A program made the position numbers and the translations under genes. The notes below the pieces were generated by a model. It ran no database searches and was not told the DNA's origin. It saw nothing but the letters and a program-made list of their open reading frames with translations. Below, one piece after another: positions 1 through 6,360 of a stretch of DNA of 6,360 nucleotides. The stretch covers positions 1 to 6,360 of the forward strand of contig QIDJ01000229.1 of NCBI GenBank assembly GCA_003228395.1. The letters run 5' to 3'. This DNA comes from Flammeovirgaceae bacterium (lineage in GTDB: Bacteria > Bacteroidota > Bacteroidia > Cytophagales > Cyclobacteriaceae). Position 1 is the stretch's first letter. Each line of letters begins with the position of its first letter.

Positions 1-620
1 ACAACAAAACTGCCGGCGTGGTTACGGGCCTGGCATGGACACAGTCAGGTGGCGAAATCCTGTTTATCGAGTCGAGCCTGAGCCGGGGAAAGGGCAAACT
101 TACCTTATCCGGGCAGTTGGGGGATGTAATGAAGGAATCGGCAATGACAGCCCTTTCTTACCTGAAATCAAAATCAGACCTGCTTGGAATAGATTACCGG
201 GCGTTTGATCAGTATGACCTGCATATACATGTACCTGCCGGCGCGGTGCCCAAAGATGGGCCCTCAGCGGGTATTACCATGCTGATATCGCTTGCATCCG
301 TATTTACACAACAGAAAGTGAAAAGCAGACTGGCGATGACCGGCGAAATAACATTAAGGGGCAAGGTGCTTCCCGTTGGCGGTATCCGTGAAAAATTACT
401 TGCAGCACGCAGGGCAGGAATACGGGAAATTATTATTTCGGCAAAAAACAAACGAGACGTAGCGGAGATAGATGAAGTATATCTGAAAAATCTTCAGATT
501 CATTATGTCAACTCAGTCGATGAGGTAGTGGCGATTGCGGTATTGGATGAAAAAGTTAATAATCCGCTTATATTTTCGTTTTCTAAAGAGGAGAAAGCCA
601 ACACGGTGATGGCTGGATAA
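1..620 (+). CDS. lon: Lon protease (endopeptidase La), C-terminal proteolytic domain, 5' truncated by window edge
   Basis: Cytoplasmic ATP-dependent serine protease that degrades misfolded and regulatory proteins. Only the end of the gene is present. The frame is open from base 3, and it reads [12 protein letters not shown] before the GTG at 18, so that GTG is an internal valine codon and not a start. What remains is the Lon proteolytic domain, about 205 residues. The catalytic serine lies in the motif DGPSAG (codon 264-266). The catalytic lysine lies in [10 protein letters not shown] (codon 393-395), preceded by the family-typical stretch [17 protein letters not shown]. Both members of the Ser-Lys dyad are present, so the visible part looks functional. 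The AAA+ and N-terminal substrate-binding domains must lie upstream of the window. A short divergent tail follows the domain. The stop is 25 bases before porQ on the same strand, suggesting one transcript. Identification is very secure. Confidence 0.97.
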   Translation, partial: NKTAGVVTGLAWTQSGGEILFIESSLSRGKGKLTLSGQLGDVMKESAMTALSYLKSKSDLLGIDYRAFDQYDLHIHVPAGAVPKDGPSAGITMLISLASVFTQQKVKSRLAMTGEITLRGKVLPVGGIREKLLAARRAGIREIIISAKNKRDVAEIDEVYLKNLQIHYVNSVDEVVAIAVLDEKVNNPLIFSFSKEEKANTVMAG

Positions 621-645
621 ACAGGCAGCCGGGAAAACAAGAAGA

Positions 646-1668
646 ATGCGAAATACGATTCTTACTCTGATTTTGTTAATTGCTATGAATTATATGGCCT
701 ATGCGCAGATGGATGGTTCAGGATCATTCCTGTTTCTGGATGTACCTGTGTCAGTAATGCTTACAGGCATCGGAGGCGTTAATGTAAGCCGTACCGATGC
801 AGATGTAAACCTGCTGACAAGCAATCCGGCATTGATTTCAGATGCGCTGGATGGGTATTTGTCGTTGAATTATGTGATTTATCCGGGTGATATCAAAATC
901 AGTAACGTGTCATACAGTCAGTCCATTGCAAATACAGGCAACTGGTCCGCTAACCTTGTTTATTTTGACTATGGCGAAATAAACAGTTATGATGATACCG
1001 GGGAGTCAACAGGTACTTTCAGCGCAGATGAATATGCCTTAACTATCAGTAAATCACATCAGATAGATAATTATCGTTTAGCCGTAAATGTAAAGTATGC
1101 AGCCTCAACCATTGCCGGATATACGGCGTCTTCACTGTTATTAGACCTGGGAGGCGTATTTATACACCCCGAAAAAGATTTTAGCGCCGGATTGGTAATA
1201 AAAAATGCTGGCTTTGTTTTAAACAATTTTACTGAAACGGACAACATTGCCCTTCCGTTTAATGTGCAGGTGGGAACGAGTTTTAAACCTGAACATATGC
1301 CGGTACGGTTTTCGTTTAGCATGTATGATCTGACTGACTGGGCAAATACGACTGAGCAGGCTGCGCCGGTGGATTATGAGTCCCCAACAGCGGTTGACCG
1401 TTTTTTCAGGCACACAATTTTTGGAATGGAAGTGCTTGCGGGTAAGCATTTGCGACTATTAGCCGGGTATGATCACAAAAAAAGAAAAGAGCTGAAACTT
1501 GTAAACGTGAGCGGTGGTGCAGGAATTTCATATGGGCTGATGGTTTCGGTAAAATCCTTTGAATTCGGATTCAGCCGGGCCACCTATCATGCAGCAGGCG
1601 CTTCAAACACGTTTACATTAACGTCAGATTTGAAAAATCTGATTATGAAAAAGACTACTGTAGAATAA
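646..1668 (+). CDS. porQ: Type IX secretion system outer-membrane protein PorQ
   Basis: Predicted 340-residue outer-membrane protein of the PorQ family. PorQ is related to PorV and FadL-type barrels; in Porphyromonas it anchors PorZ in the attachment complex that receives T9SS cargo at the cell surface. Residues 1-20 form a clear Sec signal peptide: an Arg at position 2, a Leu/Ile-rich core, and AYA before a predicted cut at Gln21. The mature N-terminus carries the family pattern: GSGSFLFLDVP, then a degenerate GIGGVNVS, then SNPALIS at about residues 58-64. The rest alternates polar and hydrophobic residues as in beta strands, and the length is typical for PorQ. The start at 646 is chosen because it gives the intact signal peptide and has a purine-rich AAGAAG just upstream. 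The gene follows lon by 25 bases and precedes hslU by 2. The assignment rests on recognising the family pattern; another PorV/PorQ-like barrel is the main alternative. Confidence 0.85.
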   Translation: MRNTILTLILLIAMNYMAYAQMDGSGSFLFLDVPVSVMLTGIGGVNVSRTDADVNLLTSNPALISDALDGYLSLNYVIYPGDIKISNVSYSQSIANTGNWSANLVYFDYGEINSYDDTGESTGTFSADEYALTISKSHQIDNYRLAVNVKYAASTIAGYTASSLLLDLGGVFIHPEKDFSAGLVIKNAGFVLNNFTETDNIALPFNVQVGTSFKPEHMPVRFSFSMYDLTDWANTTEQAAPVDYESPTAVDRFFRHTIFGMEVLAGKHLRLLAGYDHKKRKELKLVNVSGGAGISYGLMVSVKSFEFGFSRATYHAAGASNTFTLTSDLKNLIMKKTTVE

Positions 1669-1670
1669 AA

Positions 1671-3086
1671 ATGAATAAAATGGAAAATAACCTAACTCCC
1701 AGACAAATTGTAGAAGAGCTGGATAAATATATTATCGGCCAGGATGATGCTAAAAAGAATGTTGCGATAGCCTTGAGAAACCGGTGGAGGCGTATGAACG
1801 CCAATGAAGAGATCCGGTCGGAAATAATTCCCAATAATATCCTGATGATTGGAACTACGGGTGTTGGCAAAACAGAGATTGCGAGGCGTCTGGCAAGAAT
1901 TGCACAAGCGCCCTTTGTAAAAGTCGAAGCATCAAAATTTACGGAAGTGGGATATGTAGGCAGGGATGTGGAAGGCATGATCCGGGATCTCGTAGAGCAA
2001 TCCGTATCGCTTGTAAAAGCGAGCAAAAAGGAAACTGTGAAAGAGAAGGCAGAGCAAATGGTTGAAGAAATAATACTGGATGCATTGATTCCTCCACTTA
2101 TGCCAAAACAGGCAAAACAACCTTTTACCGTGCCAGGGGTAAAGCATCCTGTGACGAAACAGGAGGAAATCCCTGCAAACGACTATGAACTGAATGAAAA
2201 AACAAGAGAAAAGTTCAGGGCAAAAATCAAAAATGGGGAACTGGATAAACGTAAAATTGATATTAGCATCAAGCAGCCGTCAACAGCAGGAATCGGGATG
2301 ATCGGCGGCGGTATGATGGACGAATCATCGATGATCAACCTTCAGGAGATGCTGAACGGTATGATGCCCAAGAAGACCAAAAAAAGAAAAGTTACTATTG
2401 AAGAAGCCCGGAAAATTATGTTGGAAGAAGAAATAGCCAAGCTTATCGATATGGATGAAGTAAAAGAAGAAGCCATTCAGCTTGCGCAGGATACCGGAAT
2501 CGTGTTTATTGACGAAATCGATAAAGTTGCAGGAGCGTCGGCAAGGTCTGGCGGGCCTGATGTGAGCCGTGAAGGAGTACAACGCGATCTTTTGCCAATT
2601 GTAGAAGGGTCGGCTGTGAATACAAAATATGGAATTGTGCTGACAGACCACATACTTTTTATTGCTGCCGGCGCATTTCACGTGTCAAAACCCTCGGATC
2701 TGATACCTGAACTTCAGGGACGGTTTCCGATCCGGGTTGAGCTCAACAACCTGACAAAAGACGACTTTTACCAGATTCTGAAAGAGCCCAAAAATGCACT
2801 TTCAAAACAATATGAGGCGCTGTTTTTATCGGAAGGTGTGGAACTCTCCTTCCAGGATGATTCGCTCCATGAAATTGCAGAAATGGCATTTATGATTAAT
2901 GAAGAGGTTGAAAATATCGGCGCCAGAAGGCTGCATACGGTAATGAGCCACCTGTTGAACGAATTTCTCTATGAAGTACCCGATACGATCGGCCCTAACG
3001 CCAAAATCGTGGTTACAAAAGAGATGGTGATGGAGAAGCTTTCTAAACTGGCAAAAAATAAAGACCTGAGTCAGTACATATTGTAA
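1671..3086 (+). CDS. hslU: ATP-dependent protease HslUV, ATPase/unfoldase subunit HslU (ClpY)
   Basis: Cytoplasmic AAA+ unfoldase that feeds substrates to the HslV peptidase. The 471-residue protein is complete. The N-terminal TPRQIVEELDKYIIGQ leads to Walker A at residues 61-68 (GTTGVGKT) and the pore loop GYVG at 94-97. The intermediate (I) domain runs from about 105 to 245 and is rich in Lys/Glu with a Gly/Met-rich stretch near 207-232. Walker B (FIDEID) is at 279-284. The segment SDLIPELQGRFPIRVEL holds the arginine-finger region, and GARRLHT near the C-terminus is sensor 2. The tail LSQYIL resembles the LSRFIL-type ends that dock into HslV, so a partner HslV is expected elsewhere in the genome. 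Walker A has Thr where most homologues have Pro (GPTGVGKT). The length is slightly above the 443 residues of the E. coli protein, mostly in the I domain. An in-frame ATG at 1680 is an alternative start. The gene starts 2 bases after the porQ stop, so translation is probably linked. Confidence 0.97.
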   Translation: MNKMENNLTPRQIVEELDKYIIGQDDAKKNVAIALRNRWRRMNANEEIRSEIIPNNILMIGTTGVGKTEIARRLARIAQAPFVKVEASKFTEVGYVGRDVEGMIRDLVEQSVSLVKASKKETVKEKAEQMVEEIILDALIPPLMPKQAKQPFTVPGVKHPVTKQEEIPANDYELNEKTREKFRAKIKNGELDKRKIDISIKQPSTAGIGMIGGGMMDESSMINLQEMLNGMMPKKTKKRKVTIEEARKIMLEEEIAKLIDMDEVKEEAIQLAQDTGIVFIDEIDKVAGASARSGGPDVSREGVQRDLLPIVEGSAVNTKYGIVLTDHILFIAAGAFHVSKPSDLIPELQGRFPIRVELNNLTKDDFYQILKEPKNALSKQYEALFLSEGVELSFQDDSLHEIAEMAFMINEEVENIGARRLHTVMSHLLNEFLYEVPDTIGPNAKIVVTKEMVMEKLSKLAKNKDLSQYIL

Positions 3087-3265
3087 AATCTCAATAAAAT
3101 TTTCTTTAAATCTCCGGGATGAATTTATAATTATTAAACTTTATTCAGTAACGATATTTGAATTGGATTTCTGAAAGTTATAGTCGATAATTGGTATTTT
3201 TGAAAAGAGGAGTAAGATATCCTCAGCCTATTCGAACTGATTAATTGAATTTCGGTAATGACTGA
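3087..3265. other. AT-rich intergenic region between hslU and the barrel pair
   Basis: This 179-base gap separates the lon-porQ-hslU run from the next same-strand gene pair. No convincing reading frame, tRNA or GC-rich hairpin with a T-run is visible. It holds a candidate promoter near 3171-3202. It also has a weak inverted repeat, GAGGA/TCCTC (3207-3211 and 3220-3224) with an 8-base loop. That repeat lies just downstream of the -7 box, so it would fall near the transcript start and is not a terminator for hslU. The size and base composition suggest a new transcription unit starts here, which is an inference. Confidence 0.6.
3171..3202 (+). promoter_or_regulatory. Candidate Bacteroidota-type promoter for the barrel pair
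   Basis: Bases 3195-3202 read TATTTTTG, a perfect match to the Bacteroidota -7 element TAnnTTTG. With a 21-base gap, CTG at 3171-3173 sits where the -33 TTG would be and matches two of three positions. Transcription would then start near 3209, giving a leader of about 57 bases before the ATG at 3266. An alternative is TTG at 3163-3165 with GATAATTG at 3186-3193, which has a better -33 but a poorer -7. In AT-rich DNA such matches arise by chance, so support is moderate to low. Confidence 0.35.
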
Positions 3266-3955
3266 ATGAAACTATTTTTCTCTTTATGTATATTTCTTTT
3301 CTTTATCCACATTCTTCCCTCACGGGCTCAGAATGAGTTGAGTTTCCATGTGGGTTTGGGCAATACAAAACTTCGGGGAGACCAGCCAAAGATCAAGGAC
3401 ATGGTGTTCAGTGGTGCGGCAGGATTCAGCGCAGGGGTTAATTATTCGTTGCAGCTAAAAAAAGATATGTATCTTGGATTTGGCTCCGTTTATAAACGCC
3501 TCAGGGGTAAACTGCAAACGATTGATACCCTGTTATCGGTTATACCGGCAAACTTAGTGCCGGCAGGACAGGTAATAGTAACAACCGAATTGCGGGACAG
3601 CATTGATGTTAAACTTGATTACATCACATTGCCGGTATGGCTGGATGTTATATCGGATAACCGGAAATTTCATTTTTTTTCAGGTCTTGAAGCAGGAATC
3701 CCGGTGAAACAGATTCTGGATAATGGAGAAGAAAATATTGAATTCGATGAAATCAACGACGTGAATCTTTCTATCATTTTTGGAATGGGATACAGGATTC
3801 AGGTTGGACAAAATCACTTAGACGTTAATCTTTCTTATTTACAGGGAATTGTCAATATTGTTGAAACCGGAGTAAATGAAACTATTCCCAGGGTGAAAAG
3901 TGTCGATGTCAGATTATCAGTCGGGTATAGTATTCCCATCGCAAAAAAGAAATGA
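3266..3955 (+). CDS. Predicted exported outer-membrane beta-barrel protein (PorT-like/OMP_b-brl type), function unknown
   Basis: Predicted 229-residue secreted protein. Residues 1-21 form a Sec signal peptide with a very hydrophobic Phe/Leu/Ile core and SRA before a likely cut at Gln22. The mature part begins LSFHVGLG and shows alternating hydrophobic strands broken by charged turns. The motif VKLDYITLPVWL, with LDYITLP at residues 117-123, is the strongest family sign: LDY-x-x-(I/L)P is characteristic of small Bacteroidota outer-membrane barrels of the PF13568 type, which includes PorT-like proteins. Later segments such as LSIIFGMGYRI and VDVRLSVGYSI also look like barrel strands. The size suits about eight strands. 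It ends in a basic AKKK rather than the usual terminal aromatic. The next gene starts inside its stop codon (ATGA), so the two are probably made together. The chosen ATG gives the full signal peptide. The fold is likely; the function is unknown. Confidence 0.7.
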   Translation: MKLFFSLCIFLFFIHILPSRAQNELSFHVGLGNTKLRGDQPKIKDMVFSGAAGFSAGVNYSLQLKKDMYLGFGSVYKRLRGKLQTIDTLLSVIPANLVPAGQVIVTTELRDSIDVKLDYITLPVWLDVISDNRKFHFFSGLEAGIPVKQILDNGEENIEFDEINDVNLSIIFGMGYRIQVGQNHLDVNLSYLQGIVNIVETGVNETIPRVKSVDVRLSVGYSIPIAKKK

Positions 3956-4911
3956 AGCCAGTTGCTTTTTATAGGATATTGTACGTTTCGTTGCTAGCGA
4001 TACAGGCTTTCTATGTTGATACTATTGTAGCGCAAAATTTAGAAGAGGACTTAATACCAACACTCAACTCTCACAGGTTTATTGGAAGCAGTCTGATTAA
4101 AAGTCCTTTTATAAATACTTCTTTCAGAATTGGACTGGGATTTGCCAATACGCAAAAAGTAAACTATCCGTTAATTTATGCAAACGATTCAATTGTTTTT
4201 GGTATTGAAAGCGAATTGATCTTTATAAATAGTGATGTGGCGTATAAACAAAAAATCAAGGATTGGTTGTCAATGTATATTGATTTCGGTTATTCCGCAC
4301 GCCTGGGTACGGAGGCAGGCAGTATTCTTTTCCAGGGAATCAATACGCTTTCAGACTTTAAGATCGGCTGGCTGTTCAGAATAACAGGGAATGAACGACT
4401 TTTACTATCGGGAAATTTGGAAGTAAGAAACAACGAAGCTGTATTCTTATCGGTACGTAATCTGGTTCAGGATTTAATAAATAATAAGCCCAATCCATCG
4501 CTTTCAAAAACCGTACCGGCGCTAAATGTAGGCGTTGGGGCTGATCTGGCCTATGGTATAAATGATATGTTTGGTATCGTGGCTGATGTTAACCTGGGCT
4601 ATGGAGAAACCCTGGAAAGGGGAAATGCCCGGTTAGTCTATCAGGTTGGCTGGTCGTTGGATTTTGACCTGCATGGAAGAACGGATGTACCAATCGGATC
4701 GGTGCTTACTTTCATGGTATCCAGCCTGCCCGAATTTGTTTTGAGAGCAAGCCGTCAGATTAAAATAGTAGCGTGGAAAATTGCCTATACGGGCTCAGAG
4801 GACTTCAATATGGGCCTGGAAATATTTGAAGCCCGGCTACCCCTTGAAGGGCTTCCTAATGATGTAAGCACACGCGGCGCTTCCCTGGTGTTCAGGTATT
4901 ATTTCAACTAG
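3952..4911 (+). CDS. Predicted exported outer-membrane protein of unknown function, coupled to the upstream barrel gene
   Basis: This 319-residue protein is not one I recognise by family. It begins with a probable signal peptide: basic residues at 2 and 8, a hydrophobic stretch at about 9-22, and IVA before a likely cut at Gln28. The mature part has many alternating hydrophobic segments typical of beta strands, for example FRIGLGFA, LSMYIDFGYSA, FKIGWLFRITG, ALNVGVGADLAYGI and GIVADVNLGYG. It ends in LVFRYYFN, an aromatic-rich final strand like the signal recognised by the BAM complex. Together these suggest a transmembrane outer-membrane barrel, perhaps 12 or more strands. No catalytic motif, lipobox or C-terminal T9SS sorting domain is seen. 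Its ATG overlaps the preceding stop by four bases, pointing to translational coupling and possibly a shared complex or process. It converges on the - strand FG-GAP gene. Confidence 0.65.
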   Translation: MKPVAFYRILYVSLLAIQAFYVDTIVAQNLEEDLIPTLNSHRFIGSSLIKSPFINTSFRIGLGFANTQKVNYPLIYANDSIVFGIESELIFINSDVAYKQKIKDWLSMYIDFGYSARLGTEAGSILFQGINTLSDFKIGWLFRITGNERLLLSGNLEVRNNEAVFLSVRNLVQDLINNKPNPSLSKTVPALNVGVGADLAYGINDMFGIVADVNLGYGETLERGNARLVYQVGWSLDFDLHGRTDVPIGSVLTFMVSSLPEFVLRASRQIKIVAWKIAYTGSEDFNMGLEIFEARLPLEGLPNDVSTRGASLVFRYYFN

Positions 4912-4967
4912 GTATGCTGTTTTAGAAAGTATTCACTAACTGTAATTCAGTTTGGGCGTCGCCAGTA
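4912..4967. other. Short convergent intergenic region with weak hairpin
   Basis: Fifty-six bases separate the stop codons of two converging genes. An inverted repeat AACTG/CAGTT lies at 4938-4942 and 4948-4952 with a 5-base loop. A C-G pair could extend the stem beyond one T-T mismatch. It could act as a bidirectional terminator, but the stem is short, AT-rich and lacks a T-run on either strand, so termination here is inferred mainly from gene orientation. Confidence 0.25.
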
Positions 4968-6360
4968 TTATTTATTTGATTCTGAAAATGCCAGAAGTTG
5001 ATATTCCTTCGTTGATTCAACGAACAGAATTGATTGGTTGGGATCAACATTTTCATAAGTCTGCGTGGTTCCACTGGGCCATTTCACTTCTATACGGTCA
5101 ATTTTTTTTGCCTGGCCAAGTCCGAAATGCAGTTCTTTTGCGTTGGTTGAAAAATAACCTGATCCTGAAACCAGCTCGCTTACAAGCACATTATCTCCGG
5201 TGACAATCCGGACTTTTGTCCCAAAACCATCCCGGTTGCTTTTTACCCCCTGCAATCGGATATTCAGCCAGTTATTTGTGTTTTCGCTATTATTTTTCAG
5301 CAAAATACCTTTCCGGTCTTCCTCCGAATCGTAGCTTTTCTCTCCATTGTTCACTACGTAAATATCCACCAGTCCATCATTGTCGTAGTCGGCAAATATG
5401 GCGCTTCGATGGATTCTCTTGCCTGCATCATTAACTCCGGAGAGGAGCGATACATCGGTAAACCTGCCGGTGCCGTCATTTTCAAACAGTAAATTTTCAT
5501 CCCGGTTGTCGCCGCTCACGGCATTCAGATGCCCGCCGGCAACAAATAAATCCAGGTCGCTGTCATTGTCAAAATCAAAAAAACCTGTTCCCCAGCCAAC
5601 CTTATCCCATGTTTGCTGCATCAATGCAGGCGAATTGAAATCACCGTTATAGATTACATTTTTCAGGACGCCGTCATTGGAGCTTTCATTATCCACCAAC
5701 TTAAGCAACAGGTCTGCTTCTCCGACATAATTGGATATGTAAAGGTCATTTTTACCGTCTTTGTTATAGTCGCCGTATGCAATACCCATTGACCCGTCTG
5801 TACTGCTGACCCCACTGGGGCCTGAAAATTCCTTAAACTTCCAGTCTCCCTGGTTGAGGTAAAGCGAATTCGGATCCGTGTCATTTGCTACCAAAATATC
5901 CGGCCAGCTATCGTCGTTAAAGTCGGCAATAAGTACCTGCATCGACTTACGAAATGCATCGCCAACATTGGCCTGTTCGGTAACATCGGTAAAGGAGCCA
6001 TCCCCGTTATTCCGGTATAGCCTGTTGGGAAACCCTTCAAAGTCCATCGGAAACCGCAGGTCGGTGCTTTCAGGCCGTTTTGATAAATCAACATAGCCGC
6101 ATACATACAGGTCGAGCAGCCCGTCTTTGTCAAAGTCGCCCCAGGCCGATCCACCGTACCATCTGTCGGGTATGTTATCAAAAGCAGTTTGGGTAACATC
6201 GGTAAATGTCCGGTCGCCGTTGTTTTTGTACAGAACGAAATTACCGAAATTAGTAATGAATAAATCCGGATAGCCGTCATTGTTGAAATCAGCGGCAGAA
6301 ACCCCCATGCCTTCACCCGTGTCGAGCACACCACTAAGGGCCAATTGAACTGCAAATGTG
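4968..6360 (-). CDS. FG-GAP/VCBS repeat protein with C-terminal ASPIC/UnbV domain (CRTAC1-like), N-terminus beyond window
   Basis: The frame is open to the right edge, so the gene is 5' partial. The apparent start at 6344 is only an internal TTG, and the frame reads TFAVQ upstream of it. Counting from that codon, about 458 residues remain. They contain six calcium-binding-type loops, D-x-(D/N)-x-D-x-x-x-D, starting near residues 19, 70, 141, 192, 257 and 319, for example DFNNDGYPD and DYNKDGKND. These are interleaved with NNGD-x-(T/S)FTDVT linkers, the hallmark of FG-GAP/VCBS beta-propeller blades. Residues about 370-443 form an ASPIC/UnbV domain (GFGTKVRI, then SGSGYFSTN, LHFGLG and IEVKWPSG). 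Such proteins are usually exported or surface-attached and are thought to bind partners or glycans; the exact role is unknown. The protein stops about 15 residues after UnbV, with no T9SS sorting domain. Loops 3 and 5 have Ser where Gly is usual. Any signal peptide lies outside the window. Confidence 0.92.
   Translation of the reverse strand, partial: TFAVQLALSGVLDTGEGMGVSAADFNNDGYPDLFITNFGNFVLYKNNGDRTFTDVTQTAFDNIPDRWYGGSAWGDFDKDGLLDLYVCGYVDLSKRPESTDLRFPMDFEGFPNRLYRNNGDGSFTDVTEQANVGDAFRKSMQVLIADFNDDSWPDILVANDTDPNSLYLNQGDWKFKEFSGPSGVSSTDGSMGIAYGDYNKDGKNDLYISNYVGEADLLLKLVDNESSNDGVLKNVIYNGDFNSPALMQQTWDKVGWGTGFFDFDNDSDLDLFVAGGHLNAVSGDNRDENLLFENDGTGRFTDVSLLSGVNDAGKRIHRSAIFADYDNDGLVDIYVVNNGEKSYDSEEDRKGILLKNNSENTNNWLNIRLQGVKSNRDGFGTKVRIVTGDNVLVSELVSGSGYFSTNAKELHFGLGQAKKIDRIEVKWPSGTTQTYENVDPNQSILFVESTKEYQLLAFSESNK

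Noticed and set aside
18..20. GTG at 18 as a true start of a short Lon-like protease
   Set aside because: The frame is open upstream to the window edge and its residues lead smoothly into the Lon proteolytic domain, so the gene is truncated by the window and not naturally short.
1655..2147. Open frames of 71-123 codons on the - strand opposite the start of hslU
   Set aside because: They lie fully antisense to an unmistakable hslU coding region, and their translations are Cys/Ser/Ile-rich with no recognisable domain. They are shadows of the real gene.
2325..2681. 118-codon - strand frame opposite the middle of hslU
   Set aside because: It covers the conserved Walker B region of hslU on the other strand. 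The product is rich in aromatic and His residues, as expected from antisense reading of AAA and GAA codons.
3207..3224. GAGGA/TCCTC inverted repeat as a terminator or operator
   Set aside because: The stem is only 5 base pairs with an 8-base loop, is not followed by a T-run, and lies 120 bases after the hslU stop. It is no better than chance.
4952..5652. Three + strand frames of 72-84 codons downstream of the second barrel gene
   Set aside because: They are antisense to the FG-GAP/UnbV gene, whose repeat motifs are clear on the - strand. No signal peptide or domain supports the + frames.
4968..6360. Repeated D-x-D-x-D segments as a DNA repeat array
   Set aside because: The repetition is at protein level from FG-GAP blades. 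The nucleotide copies differ in sequence and spacing, so this is not a CRISPR or tandem DNA repeat.

Overview
The window looks like chromosomal DNA of a Bacteroidota bacterium, probably of the Cytophagales, Saprospirales or Flavobacteriales type. The strongest evidence is a PorQ-type type IX secretion system (T9SS) outer-membrane protein, since T9SS is essentially confined to that phylum. Further support comes from predicted outer-membrane barrels with the LDY-x-x-LP motif, an FG-GAP/UnbV (CRTAC1-like) protein, weak or absent Shine-Dalgarno sequences, and one perfect match to the Bacteroidota -7 box (TAnnTTTG). No phage, insertion sequence, CRISPR array or RNA gene was seen.

Layout. Bases 1-3086 on the + strand carry a tight three-gene run: the 3' end of lon (cut by the left edge), porQ, and a complete hslU. 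The gaps are 25 and 2 bases, so the genes are probably co-transcribed. A T9SS outer-membrane component therefore sits between a cytoplasmic AAA+ protease and the ATPase of a second one. The HslV peptidase is not in the window.

Bases 3087-3265 are a 179-base AT-rich gap with a candidate promoter. It is followed by two uncharacterised exported proteins (3266-3955 and 3952-4911), whose reading frames overlap by ATGA. Both have a signal peptide and beta-barrel-like sequence, so they look like a translationally coupled pair of outer-membrane proteins of unknown function.

Bases 4968-6360 on the - strand hold the C-terminal part of an FG-GAP/VCBS-repeat protein ending in an ASPIC/UnbV domain. Its N-terminus lies beyond the right edge. 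It converges on the barrel pair with only 56 bases between the stop codons.

How they may work together. lon and hslU are general proteostasis genes. porQ, the barrel pair and the FG-GAP protein concern the cell envelope or exported proteins. Apart from the shared operon of lon, porQ and hslU, no direct functional link is visible. The window contains no clearly new system. Its most open question is the coupled barrel pair.
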